Source: Microstegium vimineum (taxonomy: Eukaryota > Streptophyta > Magnoliopsida > Poales > Poaceae). Taken from it: a stretch of DNA of 64,000 bases. The position numbers and the translations under genes were made by a program. Shown here piece after piece: positions 36,933 to 49,189 of this stretch; the first letter of the stretch is position 1; every line of letters begins with the position of its first letter. The notes below the pieces were generated by a model that ran no database searches, was not told where the DNA came from, and worked only from the letters and a program-made list of their open reading frames with translations. Location of the stretch: contig CM039122.1 in the NCBI GenBank assembly GCA_022036555.1, positions 53,704,693-53,768,692 on the forward strand. Reading direction: 5' to 3'.

Positions 36933-37332
36933 ACCATAGTTTAGGAGAAAAAGAAAGCAAGCCCCCATCAGTGGTCCATGGGCGCGGCAGCTTCTGCTAA
37001 TCGGCGACACCCAGATCTCATCAGCTCACTGGTACCCCAAATCACGCAGCCTTCCACGGCTACAACAACCTCTTCTGCGTCTTGATCTTGACCACCCCCC
37101 CCCCCCCCCAAAAAAAAGAGGTGAAAAACACACACAAAGGCAAAGAGAAACGCCCACTACCTCGGGAGAGCATCTAATCTCCTCGAGCCTCCCTCTCCTT
37201 CTCTGACTGCCCTTTTAAAATTGGGTCCCTCGCCGCCGCGCCCCACAGACCCGCACACACAAACCCTCGAACACGAACAGAGCAGCGGCGCCACCCCACC
37301 CCACCGCACCCCGTCCACGAGGAAACGCCGCA

Positions 37333-39088
37333 ATGGGGAACAGCATCGGCGGCAAGCGCAAGAGCGCCAAGGTGATGCAGCTGGACGGCACCTCCTTCCG
37401 CGTCAAGCCCCCCGCGGCGGCGGCCGACGTGCTGCGGGACCACCCGGGCTTCCAGCTGCTCGAGTCCGAGGAGGTCAAGCTCCTGGGCGCCCGCGCGCGC
37501 CCGCTCTCCCACGACGCGCCGCTCCGCCGCGGCCGCCTCTACTTCCTCGTCGCGCTCCCGCGCCGTGCGGCCGCGGGGCCCATGCGCCGCGCCTGGTCGG
37601 GCAACCTCAACGTCGGCGCCCGCGAGCGGCTCGAGTCGCTCAAGCTCGCGCGCCGCTCCACCTCCGACCTCTCCTCGGTCCCCGCCCACCACGCCTCCGC
37701 GTCCGCTCCCACCTCCCCGCTCCCCGGCGGCGCCACGCCCGTGCGCCTCAAGATGCGCCTCCCCAGGGCGCAGGTGGAGAAGCTCATGGGGGAGAGCAAG
37801 GACCCCGCCGAGGCCGCTGCCAAGATCATGGAGCTCTGCAGCGCGCACGCCAGCGCCCGGGTCACCCCGGAGCGTCCGCCCGGGATTCTGCGGAGCCCAA
37901 GGTTCGCCAAGACGCCCGACTGGGGCGCCGGGTTCATGCTGCCGCCGCCGGCGCCGGTCAAGACGCCGCAGCGATGGCCCACGCTGCCACGCACCACCGA
38001 GGTAATTCGTCCGTATCTAGATTTAACCCCCCATCCCCCCACGTGCATTGCATTATTGTTTGTTCCCATGAGACGTGAGCACAGTAAGATTTGCACGCTG
38101 CGACAGAGAAACGTGATTAACGTGATTTGGGATCTGTTCGATGATCTCTTCTTATTTAGTCCTTATTAAAATTACGATCGAAACTGTAGATTGCCCGATC
38201 GCCTTGATCATCGATTACTCGTTTTTTGAACGATCGCACTGGTTCTTCTAATCTAGTGTGAACGAGGGCGCACTGGCACGGACGTGGTTGCGTTGCATTT
38301 TAGACGCAGTTTCCTTGTCGTTGCAGAGAACATGTAGCCTGTCTCCGCTCAGCTTGTGTGGGGCACTATTCAAAGCTAGTTTCTGTAGAAAAGTGGATGC
38401 GAAACTGCTGCTCTCCGCTCATTGCGGGGAACAACGAACACAAGTGCGCTGGATGCAGGAACATGATAGACTTCTCCAAGTTTTGCCCATGATAGCTTGG
38501 CTTTTCAGCCGGTTTAAATCCAGCCAGAACAGTGTTTTTCTCTCACAAGAAATCAGCCAGCAGAACATAATCCTGCCAAACGAACATGAGGATTATGCAC
38601 TGTTCTGGCATAATTATGCACTGCTGACTGATTTCTAACTGTTAAATGGACACTTAAATAGGCAAAACGGATGTTTGAAGGGGCTACAAAAAGGCTGTTT
38701 AAGTTGAAACAGTGTACCACTGGAGCGTTTAAATGGTCCGTAAACGAGCTAAATGACTCTTTAGGAAGCGCGGCTGGTTGAGGCCGCAGGTTGCTAGAAA
38801 GGCGGTAAAAAACTGATAAAGATGTGGTACCCAGTCCACAACGAACGGTGAATATCAATGTTTATGGTACAATAGCTCTGCCATGTTTGTGGTACAATAG
38901 CTGAATATCTTGAGCTTGGAGTAATCTAAATGAAGTTGATGGTTGTTACGCCTGCCTGCAAATGACAGCGCCTTGTATGTACGGTATATAGCTGACTATT
39001 TTCCCCTTTCATTGCTAATTCAGATTTCATTTTGATGTTTCAGAAAAAGGCACGGTTCGTGGAGTTGCCGGACGAGCTAATAGCATGA
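37333..39088 (+). CDS. PADRE (DUF4228) domain protein
   Basis: Two exons: 37333-38001 and 39044-39088, joined in phase 0 by a GT-AG intron of 1042 bp, giving 237 residues. The N-terminus MGNSIGGKRKS has glycine at position 2, and the MGNxxG start is typical of N-myristoylated proteins. The body (VMQLDGTSFRVK, then HPGFQLLESEEVKLLG and a PLRRGRLYFLVALP block) is the PADRE/DUF4228 module found in plant proteins induced by pathogens and stress. The biochemical function of the family is not established. The second exon codes only 14 residues (KKARFVELPDELIA). Membrane attachment is an inference from the N-terminus. No odd residues or breaks are seen. Confidence 0.92.
38480..38590. repeat. MITE-like fragment with CAGCC/GTTCG ends
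   Basis: In the PADRE intron, CAGCCGGTTTAAATCC...AACAGTGTTTTTCTCTCACA...CCAAACGAACA resembles a common Andropogoneae MITE in which a TTTTTCTCTCACA core is flanked by CAGCC motifs. A clean TIR pair was not found. Confidence 0.45.
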
Positions 39089-40928
39089 GTCTGTACTTCC
39101 CTGATGAAGCGAGTTAACACTTCTTTTTTATTTACTGTCGCAAAACGTGCTTGGTGATTGTCAGACCAGGAGATAAGGAATTGTAAACTTATCTTCAGGC
39201 GGCGCTGTACTTCTCCCGCTGCTCATTTGAGCGAAACAAGTATGGTTTGAAGATGAGAAGCCGCCGATGGCTTCCGATTCACCTTGATGATCCAGTGTGT
39301 CATTCTGACACCGTGTTAGCAGAACTGTCAGTATATGTTTTCCTTCCGCCTTCTCGAATCTGTGTGTTCTTGTTGGCTTCTCTTCCGTGGTTTTACTATT
39401 AGCCCACCAGGCCACCACTATGAATCTATGATGCGTTGTGTGCAACAGTGCAAGGCCAATTTATTCAGGTCAACTCTGGTTGCCATTGGGTAGCTTCGTC
39501 TTAGGAAGAGGTGCATGTGCATCTCCATCTATACACAGTTACATACATAAAAAGAGCCATATAACAGTTGCCGTAAGCTGAATGGATCCTTGAGTTGAAC
39601 TGGTCGACCGTCTGTTGAAGAATTATTGGGAGGCGTTGTTGCTCAACTGAATTCCTCAGCAACAGCACATGCAAGAGCATCGTTTGCAGAAGTCGTGCAT
39701 TGCTGCACCTCAAGCATTTCTTATCGCCACTGATCCTGCGGATTTGGATAAAGATATTGCCGCCAATCACCAGTAAACCTGCACATGCGGTAGGATCTGA
39801 CCTAGACCTACCATTCGTATATACAATGCGCCCAAGTCAGAATAACATACGTGTCGCGCTTCTTGAACAAACAAGGCGATCTCAAACATCTTCTGGAGTC
39901 TGGACTGCCCCTAAAAAAAATGGACTGCGTGTGATCGCTAAGGTCCTCAGGCTCAAGGATGTTCTCTGAACCTCACTTGCCGCCCTCATAATGCATAGTT
40001 CGTTGCACCGCCCAGAAATGCCAGAGCTTCTAGTCCAGCACGGCTATTCATGAATCATGTTTTCTACTATTTGTTGTCGTTAAGGAACAGTTTCGTTTGC
40101 CACTACCAGTCTACCAGTGTTTGCCGTTACATATGGAAAATCAGTTCCTTCCACATTACAATTGTCCAGATTTGAAAAAAAAACAAATTAGTGCTAATGC
40201 TTCATATTCACCAGATGTTCGCCTGATCGTTTTGGTGGCTGATAAGTCGGCTGATGCTATTTTTGGCTGTTTCGGTGGCTGATAAGCCGGCTGACCATAA
40301 ACCGGTCTACCTTGTGAACGAATTAGCATCCTAGAGAGAGCGTATCTAACTACTTCTATCTACACTAGTACCTAGTATGAATTAGTTGATTACTTTAGAA
40401 ACGGAGTGTGAAGTGAAGAACTGAAACATCATGTGCCAACTTCTTGGTGGCCCTTAATTTATTGGATTGGTGGATGATATACAACAATTTCTTGTGCCTC
40501 TTCTCCTTATTCTTGACTATTGACTATTGGGGAGCGTTAGCTACTGGCAGGGTTCTAGGATTCAAATGACAAATCGGATCTGACTGAAATGGATGAATCT
40601 AGGAAATTTCGATAATTTGAATCGAGATCCAAATAGTCAATCACTCGCGCGTACTGGGATCTGACTGAAATGGATGGATCTAGGAAATTTCGATAATTTG
40701 GATCTGAGATTCAAATGGCCAATCACTCGCGCGTAATGAGAGTTTTTGGGCCTCTGCTTTTGAACGTCCCAAGAGCCAAAAACCTCCGGAAGCCACACTC
40801 GTTGCACGCTGTCATGCTCTAAAACGCGGATCTTACTTATTGGACACATCTACACAATTTAGGTAGTAGCTAGGTCGCCTAGCTAGATAAAATTTCAGTT
40901 GGACCGCTTGCAAGTTAACTTCTCGTAA
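39089..40928. other. Interval between the PADRE gene and the LINE
   Basis: No gene is recognised. It holds a short TGTTCGCC...GTGAACG MITE-like block (40216-40320) related in motifs to the fragment at 38480, and a two-copy tandem duplication (40576-40737). Confidence 0.55.
40576..40737. repeat. 81-bp tandem duplication
   Basis: GGATCTGACTGAAATGGATG starts at 40576 and again at 40657; both copies end in CAATCACTCGCGCGTA. Only about seven differences separate the copies, so the duplication is fairly recent. It is non-coding. Confidence 0.9.
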
Positions 40929-43500
40929 TTTTTTTTAGAGTTCAAGGGCACATGCCCCGGCCTTATATTGATAAAAGACCAGCAAAACAGTTTACAACAT
41001 AGAGTTTAAAGACTCAAACCCAGCATTAGCCAATACCTGGGACCAAACAACAAGCAAAAAGGGATGACCCAGCACTGTGAAACAGCTTCAACTTCGAAAA
41101 AACACTACTACTAGCTTAAAGACACAAAACCGAAAGGCCCAGATAAAAGAAGCCGCTCTTCAGACGGCAGACCTTCTATACACTTCCAACTTGACAGACT
41201 TGTCGGTCACCACGTCGTTGCTCAGGATTACCCAGACGCTTCAACTTTGATCTTCATCAGGTCTGCACCCAAGGTAGCCAAAGTACCTCCTTTGCTGCAC
41301 CCTTGAGTCTATTTATGAAAGCCACCAAGCTGTCTCTCCTTCCTTGAGGGCACAAGACCACCCAATTCTGGAGCATCCCACAGATTCTGTGCAGAAGTAC
41401 TTCCATACTTTGCCATCCAAGGTTCTGAAAACAAAACTCATTCCTGAGTTTCCAAATACACCACATAATAGCAGAGGTAATCATGTTTAAAACTAAGTAT
41501 TTCTTATTACTCAACCAAAAAGAACCTATATCAGTGATATTATTAATCTCTCTAATGCCCATAATAGAGGAACACAAATACCAGCACCTCTTTGCCATTA
41601 CACAATCAAAAAGAAGATGATGAACTGATTGCTCTGTCAAGCAAAACAGATAATTACTATCATCTACCTTCCTTCTTTTGGCCAAGTTATCCCTAGTAAG
41701 AGTTCTATTATTAATGACAAGCCAAAGAAAGAAGTGAACTCTAGGAGGAATTTTAAGATTCCAGACAACCGACACATGTACTGGCTGGATTCCTCTGAAG
41801 TTAATCACTTTATAAAGTGATTGCGAGGAATAGATCCCTTTTGAAGAGAACTGCCAAATTAGAGTATCCTCTTCATCAGAAAACTGTATAGTAGAGGCCA
41901 ATTCTAAAATTTCCAGCCAAGATCTATAAAGTTCTTCAGATATAGTTCTTCGAAAAGAACATTTTAAAGTATTGCCATCCCACGACTCTGAGATAGATTT
42001 GTTCTTTTCTAAAACTATCCTATAAAGAGGCCAAAATTGAATGGCTATACTTGAAGACCCAAGCCAATTGTCCTTCCAAAACCTAATCTTCTTACCATCT
42101 CCAACTTTCCACCTATAACCCATCTTGATAGCCTGGACTGCCCACATGAACCCCTTAAAGAAACTAGAGGCTCCAACAGACCCAGGAAGATGTTTGGATT
42201 CTTAGTATCATATTTATAATCTATCAACTCTTTCTAGAGCTTATCCTTATCATTATTGTACCTTTTTAGCCAAGAAGCTAGTAGACTAATATTAAGGTCT
42301 CTGAGGTTAGGGATGCCTAAGCCACCATACTGTTTGCACATAGACACTAAACCCTAATTAGCTAGGTGATATTTATGGTTATTCTCACTATCATTCCAGA
42401 GGCAGTTGCCCATATGAGTATTAAGGAGTTTTATAGCCCACTTTGGGAACTTGATAAAGGATAACAAATAAACCGGGATACTAGCTAGGCAAGTTTTAAT
42501 AAGCATTGCTCTAGCAGTCAAGGAGAGAAGTTTACACCTCCAACCTGCAATTTTCTTAAGCATTTTGTCAACTAAGGGTTGGATGTCATTCCTAGAAAGC
42601 TTATCATAGTGTAAAGGAACTCCTAAGTACTTTAAAGGGAAAGAACCTACTGGACAACAGATAATATGCCCCAACTCATGTGCAACATCAGGATCAACAT
42701 TAAGAGGGACTAGCTCACTTTTATGGAAGTTCACTTTCATTCCTGAAATTTCTTCATACCAAATAAGAATGTTTTTAAGATTCCTAATGTAAGTCTCCTC
42801 AGCTTTACAAAAAAGATAGTATCATCAGCATATTGTAGGGAGAGGATACCACCTTACCTAAAGTTACCCAGAAGACCTTGAACTAGTCCATTACTTTTGG
42901 CTTTATCCAACATTTTAGAAAAGCCATCACTAACTAAATTAAACAGGAAGGGTGACAAAGGATCCCCTTGTCTAGGACCCTTACCAGTTTTAAAAAAAGA
43001 ACTCTCTTCTCCATTAACTAGGATCCCAACAGACCCTCCCATGACTATTTGCTTAATCCACCCTATCCAGAGGGGATCAAAACTTCTAGCTTCTAGCAGG
43101 TCAAACAAAAACTGCCAACTAACTCTATCATATGCTTTCTCATAATCTAACTTTAGGATTACCCCAGGTTCACCACTTTTATGAATACTATCAACTAACT
43201 CATGGGCCACTACCACACTTTCCAGGATATACCTTCCTTTAATAAAGGCAAACTGGAGCAGCTATCCTTTGCACCACCAAGCTAAGCCTAATAGTAAGAA
43301 GTTTGGAGAAGATTTTGAAGCTACAGTTAAGCAAGCTGATAGGTCTAAACTGTTTAATATCATTTGCATCACTGACTTTTGGAATCAAAGTTACTAAAGC
43401 AAAATTGAGTCTATATAAATCTAGATTACCCTTATGAAAATCCTCAAACATAGCTATTAGATCACTCTTAATAATATTCCAGAACTTCTCTGTAATTCAC
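40929..43500 (-). mobile_element. L1-type LINE, 5'-truncated
   Basis: On the minus strand the element runs from about 43500 to a poly(A) tail seen as a T-run at 40929-40938. The endonuclease half of ORF2 is missing, as is usual for truncated LINE insertions. A matching target duplication was not found. A CTAATACTT...ATTCACTAATACTT repetition (43497-43542) just beyond the 5' edge may be an independent small duplication. Confidence 0.85.
41257..43451 (-). pseudogene. LINE ORF2: reverse transcriptase and zf-RVT remnant
   Basis: Read on the minus strand: a finger segment (LNFALVTLIPKVSDAND, 43239-43451) and palm with LDYEKAYDRV and GPRQGDPLSPFLFNLV (42854-43216). The catalytic YADD is intact at 42821-42832. 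A frame change just after YADD leads to the thumb (FHKSELVPLNV, 42354-42740). A stop at about 42356 and further shifts precede an open zf-RVT region (41257-42147), which has WNLKIPPRVHFFLWL and a NYLFCL...HLLFDC cysteine/histidine pattern. Reverse transcriptase of this type primes on nicked target DNA. At least two frameshifts and one stop make this copy inactive. Confidence 0.88.
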
Positions 43501-44168
43501 TAATACTTTTTTTTGACATAGTAATAATTCACTAATACTTAGGGGGTGTGACTTGGCATCATGTCCACAAACGAAAGAATATGCAGTATGCTATGTAGAT
43601 AGACTTGGCAGGACAAAAACACCTTTTAGAGCTATAAAAACATCAAGTTCAGGTCCATAATTCATAGTATATAAAAGGCACCATAACACAGGGGCATAGA
43701 GTATCGCAGTTGACAAGATAGGGAAATTAGGAGCACCTACTACCCCATCAACCTGATATGTGATGTCAGTTCTCTGAACTGATCCAGGGGATCATTGATG
43801 CAGAACTCACATTTCCTTCCATTACTCTATATAAACTTGTGATCCAAATATTTTATATATGAATACACTGACACCAGCATCGTCGTTGATGTAAGTCCAG
43901 AACACATAACATGCCATCTCATCTGCTGTTGGACCAAAGAAGACTTGTTCAACGAGATACATCTCGTTCCAAACTTCCTGTGTGGACAGCCTTGCAATCT
44001 TCAATTGGCGAATTAGAAGCATAAAAGATAATAATGTTTAAATTATTCCATACGATAATGAAGTTTAAATTATTCTTTCGGCAGTTATCGCCAGTGAAAA
44101 AAAAAGCTCCTGCTACTTGAGCCAAATAACTGAAACTTTTTATGGAACAAAGATACACGCAGACTAGC
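43501..44168. other. 3' flank of the bL17 gene
   Basis: It contains the probable 3' untranslated region of the minus-strand bL17 gene. No other gene is recognised. The short repetition noted at the LINE edge lies at its right-hand start. Confidence 0.5.
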
Positions 44169-46969
44169 TCATAAGCCGTCTGATTCCGAGGTCTTGGTGA
44201 TTTTAGGTCCTGCCCATTGTTGGCTAGCACGTGACTTGGTCCATGGATCAAGAGGGACTCGTTCAGGTGGTGGCGGTGTTGCAGGTTTGGCCTCTCGAAG
44301 CTCATTCTCCCTGTCCACGAACCTGCATATGACAACGGATAAATACATGTCTACAGGGTATCTGTTATATGTCATTTGATGGTTACTGCAGTCTGATTCA
44401 TATTGAACTATTTGGATGTAACCGCAAAGTCAATTACTCCCTCTATTTTTTAAATATATGACATTTAGGACATGCTAAAATAAACTAATTAGCTTGTCCT
44501 AAACATCATATATATAGAAACAGAGAGTGTACTTGGCTAGAAATATATAGCCAGCTCCTTTCACTAAAGAAAGTACCAAGGAACAATGAACTTGCACTGT
44601 ACACCAAACTATAACACCCTGTGAGAAGCTGTATGGGTAAAATTGGTCTCCAAGAAATATAGATAAAGAATGTTACTCGATGTATGCCATTGGTGCAGCA
44701 TCACCAACACGTATCCTTGTTCTTAACATTCTTGTGTATCCACCAGCTCGATCTCTGGAATATAATATAAGAATATACAATTAGTTCCAATCCACTCTGC
44801 TTCCAAATACATGACATTATATTCTACTTTTCACATTCTACACAAAATATTGTACTATAGTTGTTCTCCTTATGCCTCATTGCCTATTTGAGGTATCAAA
44901 GCGATAACATCACACAAATTCTGAATTAGGGCTAGTAACAAATCGAATGCAGATACAGTAAACTGACTGAATCCATGCGTAGGTAAAACAGATTACCTGT
45001 AGCGGTAGGCCAGCTCAGTGAATAGCTTATGAACGACATCATCACCCCGAACAAAGGCAGCAGCATGTCTTGCTGCATGCTGAGTACCCTACATATCGTG
45101 CCAATATATGATATAAGTTTCTGTATTGTTCGCTTCGAGGCATCTAGTCACCAAAAATAAAACCAAGACCCAGGCCAGATAAAAATAAGTTTGAGTTACA
45201 AATAAGCTTCTAAGGAGGGGCATACGGCTATAAATCATGTGCCTATTGCATACACCTCTGGGACAATTAATTTTCTCATTCTGACAAATGAATAACATCT
45301 AGGACTACTGGGTGTCCACAAAAAAAAGTTTAATCTATGGCTAAGGGCTCCTTTGACACATATTCTTGCTACTGTTTCCTTTGAGAAATCAGCAAATCCC
45401 CATCAAATGTCTTTTCTTCTGTCGGCTCCATGTGGGAATCACAGTGAACTACTGAATTGATTCGCCATTTTGCACACGTGAGGCGAGTCAGTCAAAACCT
45501 CATTTCACTTGCGGCTAACCCACCTGTTTCACCAACCACATTATCCCTTGTCACTACGATTGGCTCTCCTTGGCGCCGAGCTCCCCATTGGTGGGAAGGT
45601 AGTCCTCGGATGTGAGCTCCCAGTCAGGGTCAGGGTCTCCCTTTGTGCTGAGCTTCTGGTCCCATCTCCCCTCCGTGCCAAGCTCCTCCTTGATCACAAG
45701 CTTGCCCTCTAGTTGAGCTCTCTTTCACAGCAAGCTTTCCCTCCACGCTGATCTCTCTTCCACGGCGAGTTTGCCCTCCACGTTGAACTCCCACGCATGG
45801 CAAGATTGCGCTCTGCAATGAGTTCCCTTCCACGCCGAGCTTGCCCTTCACAATGAGGAACCCCTGCTGCCCAAGGCCTCCCATGCAACCAGTGAATCAA
45901 TTCAATGTGTTGCCACCCTTCGCACAGATGGAGAAGGAATGCAGTTGATTTATCCTCTCTTTAAGAATTATAACCCAACCAGCTACTCAAATGATTTCAC
46001 AGCTGAATTAGCACTTTCAGGGTGAATTTGAATCACTTCCAAAGTGAATCGGAATCTGGAGCCATACCAAATGGGTCCTAGGATGTTAGGGTTATTGGAT
46101 CTTATATTACAAATTAGCATTGACAACAGAAGATGCTAAATTCTATGCCAGAAAGGCAGAAACAAAGATGTTGGTCTGCGTACTTCAGAAAACAAAGGTG
46201 TTGGTCTGAGTGCTTAAAACATTGTTTTACTTAAAAAGAGCTGGAAAAAATAACTACTTATACATGTCTAAATTTCAATTAAGCAGAGTGCCAAACAAAT
46301 AGACAGGAAGCATTATTTCTGAAGTGGTAATTCAGACAATCAGTGGCCAATAGTGTCCAACTCCAATTCAGGTACCAATGCATACAGGCCATGTGGAGAA
46401 GCAATCTGAATTGTAGAGGTGAATTCTAGCAAATATAGGAACACTAACTTTCTTACAAATACTTCTAACCTATGAGCATACTTCGCAAAAATATTCGTTA
46501 GGTTGTTTACCGCCACTGCCCTGCATAGATTCATGGATACGACGAAATGCCCCGATATTTCACGTTGGAATTTAATTCGCATCAGGGGACTTGTGTTCCA
46601 ATTACCTCCTTCCCTAGCTGCACCATCTGATCCGCCTTCCGCCGGACCTCCTTCGCCTGAAATGAACCACAGCAAAGGAAATGCATTCAACGATCACCCC
46701 TACTGAAAAACAAATCCCACCCGCCCACCACATGCCCCTGCTCGAAGAGGCGCCGATACATGAAAGAAAGTACCTTGGCAACGGTGGTCTCGATGCGCTC
46801 GTGCTTCACCAGCTGCGACACCATCGTCCTGCCAAGGAGACAAATCCAGAGGTCAGCAGCAAGGCGGCATAGAGCCATAGGATAGGGGCGTTGAGGTGGG
46901 AGAACAGCAAGACCTGAGCATGGAGAGGCGGTGGGAGTAACCGCGGCCAAGCTTGCGGAATTTACCCAT
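44169..46969 (-). CDS. Mitochondrial large ribosomal subunit protein bL17
   Basis: Six exons on the minus strand: 46969-46914, 46828-46774, 46656-46606, 45088-44997, 44754-44677 and 44322-44169. All have GT-AG sites and the frame closes exactly, giving 161 residues. bL17 binds 23S-type rRNA near the peptide exit tunnel of the large subunit. The protein starts MGKFRKLGRGYSHRLSML and shows the core VSQLVKHERIETTVAKAKE, FVRGDDVVHKLFTELAYRY and AGGYTRMLRTRIRVGDAAP. The last exon encodes a Pro-rich tail (PATPPPPERVPLDPW). The short N-terminus without a plastid transit peptide fits the plant mitochondrial form rather than the plastid one. Intron 3 (about 1.5 kb) carries a 35-bp tandem array, and intron 5 a small Stowaway. 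Confidence 0.95.
44437..44529. mobile_element. Short Stowaway MITE in bL17 intron 5
   Basis: TA-CTCCCTCTATTTTT starts the element and CATATATATAGAAACAGAGAGTG-TA ends it, imperfect inverted ends flanked by TA. The interior has the typical GACATTTAGGACA...TGTCCTAAACATC inverted arms. At 93 bp it is among the shortest such elements. Half of it reappears in inverted orientation near 48487. Confidence 0.8.
45572..45860. repeat. 35-bp tandem repeat array in bL17 intron 3
   Basis: About eight units of 30-36 bp start with GAGCTCTCTTTCAC / GATCTCTCTTCCAC-like sequence and continue CGCCGAGCTTGCCCTCCACG. The last five are exactly 35 bp long. Flanking intron sequence is unique. ORFs read through the array are artefacts. 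Confidence 0.85.
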
Positions 46970-49189
46970 GGCGACAGCAGGGTGGAGCAGCCGGCGGCTG
47001 CGAAGGCTGTGAGGGGTTGCTGATGGAGTTAGTTGCCGACTTGCCGATGCTGCCGAAGAGTCAGGGATGTTAGAGTGGCACAAATAATATAAACTCATAT
47101 GTATAATAATACATATTGCTCGTAGGGCCTTTTCGATTGCTCAATAAATTTTTCATACTCAGCATTACATCTAAAATTTTACCTTAAACCATATCAGGTA
47201 CAAACAATGTAAAGCAGAGTGACAAGAGGCAAACAAACTAATTAAATCAATACCCCTTAAGCTGCATGATAGTAGGACCACTACTTAAGTTAAATTTAGC
47301 TATCAAATAATAGAAGCGAGGTACAAAGTCACAATGTGAGCAAAACTTTTAAGGAGACCCCATGGTAAAATTCTAACACTTATAGGCAGACTTAAACGAA
47401 GCACCAAAACGGTAGTAAATAGTAATTGTGAAAACATAGGTGGATGACAAAAGGAAGCATAAGAAAATGGACCATCCAAAAAATTAAAATGTACTGAACA
47501 ACTATAAGCATGCCAGCGCCAGGTTCTAAATGACCAAACTATAAGCTGAAACAAGTGGTGCCAACTGCCAAGTTAATATAATCACAGTTTACCAACTCAG
47601 TCTATCAATGCCACAAAGGCGTTGTTTCTGCACAAGTCTAAAATGCAGCAGTTTAACGGATTACTTTTATCTCATCTTACTTTTACAGTTTTACTTGAAC
47701 ATGTCAGGGAGGTGATATTTCTGCACAAGTTTAAAAATGCAGTAGCAATATCTAAGAGCAGTGACATGTAAGTTAACACCTAAAAAGTTCTAGTGCCTTT
47801 TCTGTAAATTTGTCAAAAAGTATGTCCACTCATATTATTAACTTAGATATCTTTCTACCATGCTGAGAAATCTGGAAAACACTAAGATCCTCTGGTGAAC
47901 AATAAAAGTAGTAAGGAAATGAAGTAAATTCACAGGTTACAGTTTTCAGTGCTGTGATAGTGCTATAAAAATTCAAATGATTGATAACAAAACATAGCCA
48001 GTGTTACATAGGGAGAGAAATAGATGATTAGCTTACAACTATAGCATAGGCTGGATTGAAAACATTAGTCATTTGTACCTGCAACTGGAGCTAGTTGAGC
48101 TTTCTTAATTTGTAGTGTGGCACAATTCAATGGAGTGTGGCATAATTCAATGTAGGTGTACTAGAAAGTTGAGCTTTCTTGAGTTGCAGTGCGGCATAAT
48201 TCAATGAAGGTGTACTGGAAAATAGGTTGCTGATGTGTGCTTGACTGCTTTCTGCTGCTAGAGGACTGAAATGTCCTAGAGGCTTAAAACTCTATTTTTG
48301 GTAGAACTAGAAATGTATGTTTCGTTGATGTGTCTTTAATTCACTACTTTATTCTAATGATCTATTATTTTCCAGAAATAATGTATTCTCACAGGGTGTT
48401 ATAGTCTGGTGCATATTTCAAGTTCATTCTTCCTTGGTACTTCCTTTAGTGAAAAGAGCTGACTATATATTTCTAGCCAAGTACACCCTCTGTTTAATTA
48501 TGTGACATTTAGAACAAGCTAATATATGTCACCTCTCTATTCTCGCAGCCCCGTTCAAGAGCATGTAGATAAAAAAAACATTCACAAGCATGCTTCTTTG
48601 GATAGTCTGCTCCCTCTGCATTTATTTCTTTTGTGTATGAACCGTCTGATGAAGATTAGAGAGGAGTATGCTTATTTCCTTTATCCTACCTCACAAGATA
48701 AGAATACAAAGATTGGAAAAACAGCAATAGTTGGTCCTTTTTCTCTCCAAGGATCAATTTTGCCCCCAAATAATACAGTATCCCATCAATCTAATTAATG
48801 GGGTAGTTTTAGCAGACTAACTTCTCTAAACTTCTGATAATTTTTGTGTTTTGAAGACCTCTGGTAATTTGCATACTAACCAAAGTTTGCATATTTGTCT
48901 TAGCAGAGCATCTTTTGAAAACTGTGATTGATGGCAAAAATAATCCTGATATCTGAATATACATCTGTCTAGAATAACATATATATTCCTAAAATTCACT
49001 GCTCTAATTGTTTGCATCGCAGGTCAGATTCCTTCACATAGCGAGTGTGCGCTATATCTATTAGGTACAGCAAAGATATCAGTGTTGGCCTTGCGTGTAC
49101 TTTTCTTTGGTGAATGGAATGCTAATGTGTTGCCCTTCTTAGAAATATCCTGTAACAATGACCTCAAAAGTGCACTTCTGATTGTGCTA
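46970..49189. other. Interval upstream of the bL17 gene
   Basis: 46970-47060 is the short GC-rich leader of bL17. Beyond that the DNA is AT-rich without a recognised gene. It contains a 94-bp-spaced duplication (TTTCTGCACAAGT at about 47625 and 47719), a tandem pair at 48094-48216 (TTGAGCTTTCTT units), and the inverted copy of bL17 intron 5 DNA at 48389-48525. A 90-codon ORF (48526-48798) has no family resemblance. Confidence 0.5.
48389..48525 (-). repeat. Inverted copy of bL17 intron-5 sequence
   Basis: The reverse complement of this block matches 44490-44625 with about ten mismatches in the best 105 bases, including half of the Stowaway at 44437-44529. Outside this range the two loci diverge abruptly at TGTGAGAA. 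Confidence 0.85.

Larger units (their letters stand above)
33327..37332. other. Interval between the U-box and PADRE genes
   Basis: The first 250 bases or so are the likely 3' untranslated region of the U-box gene. There is no further recognised gene. The interval contains degenerate 60-bp repeats (35515-35732), a Tourist-like element (36634-36932), and a C15-A8 tract (37095-37117). A possible Harbinger-like start (GACTGTCTCCAACAG) near 36378 lacks a clear matching end. 37130-37332 is the probable promoter and leader of the PADRE gene, with CTTTTAAAATT near 37211. Confidence 0.55.
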
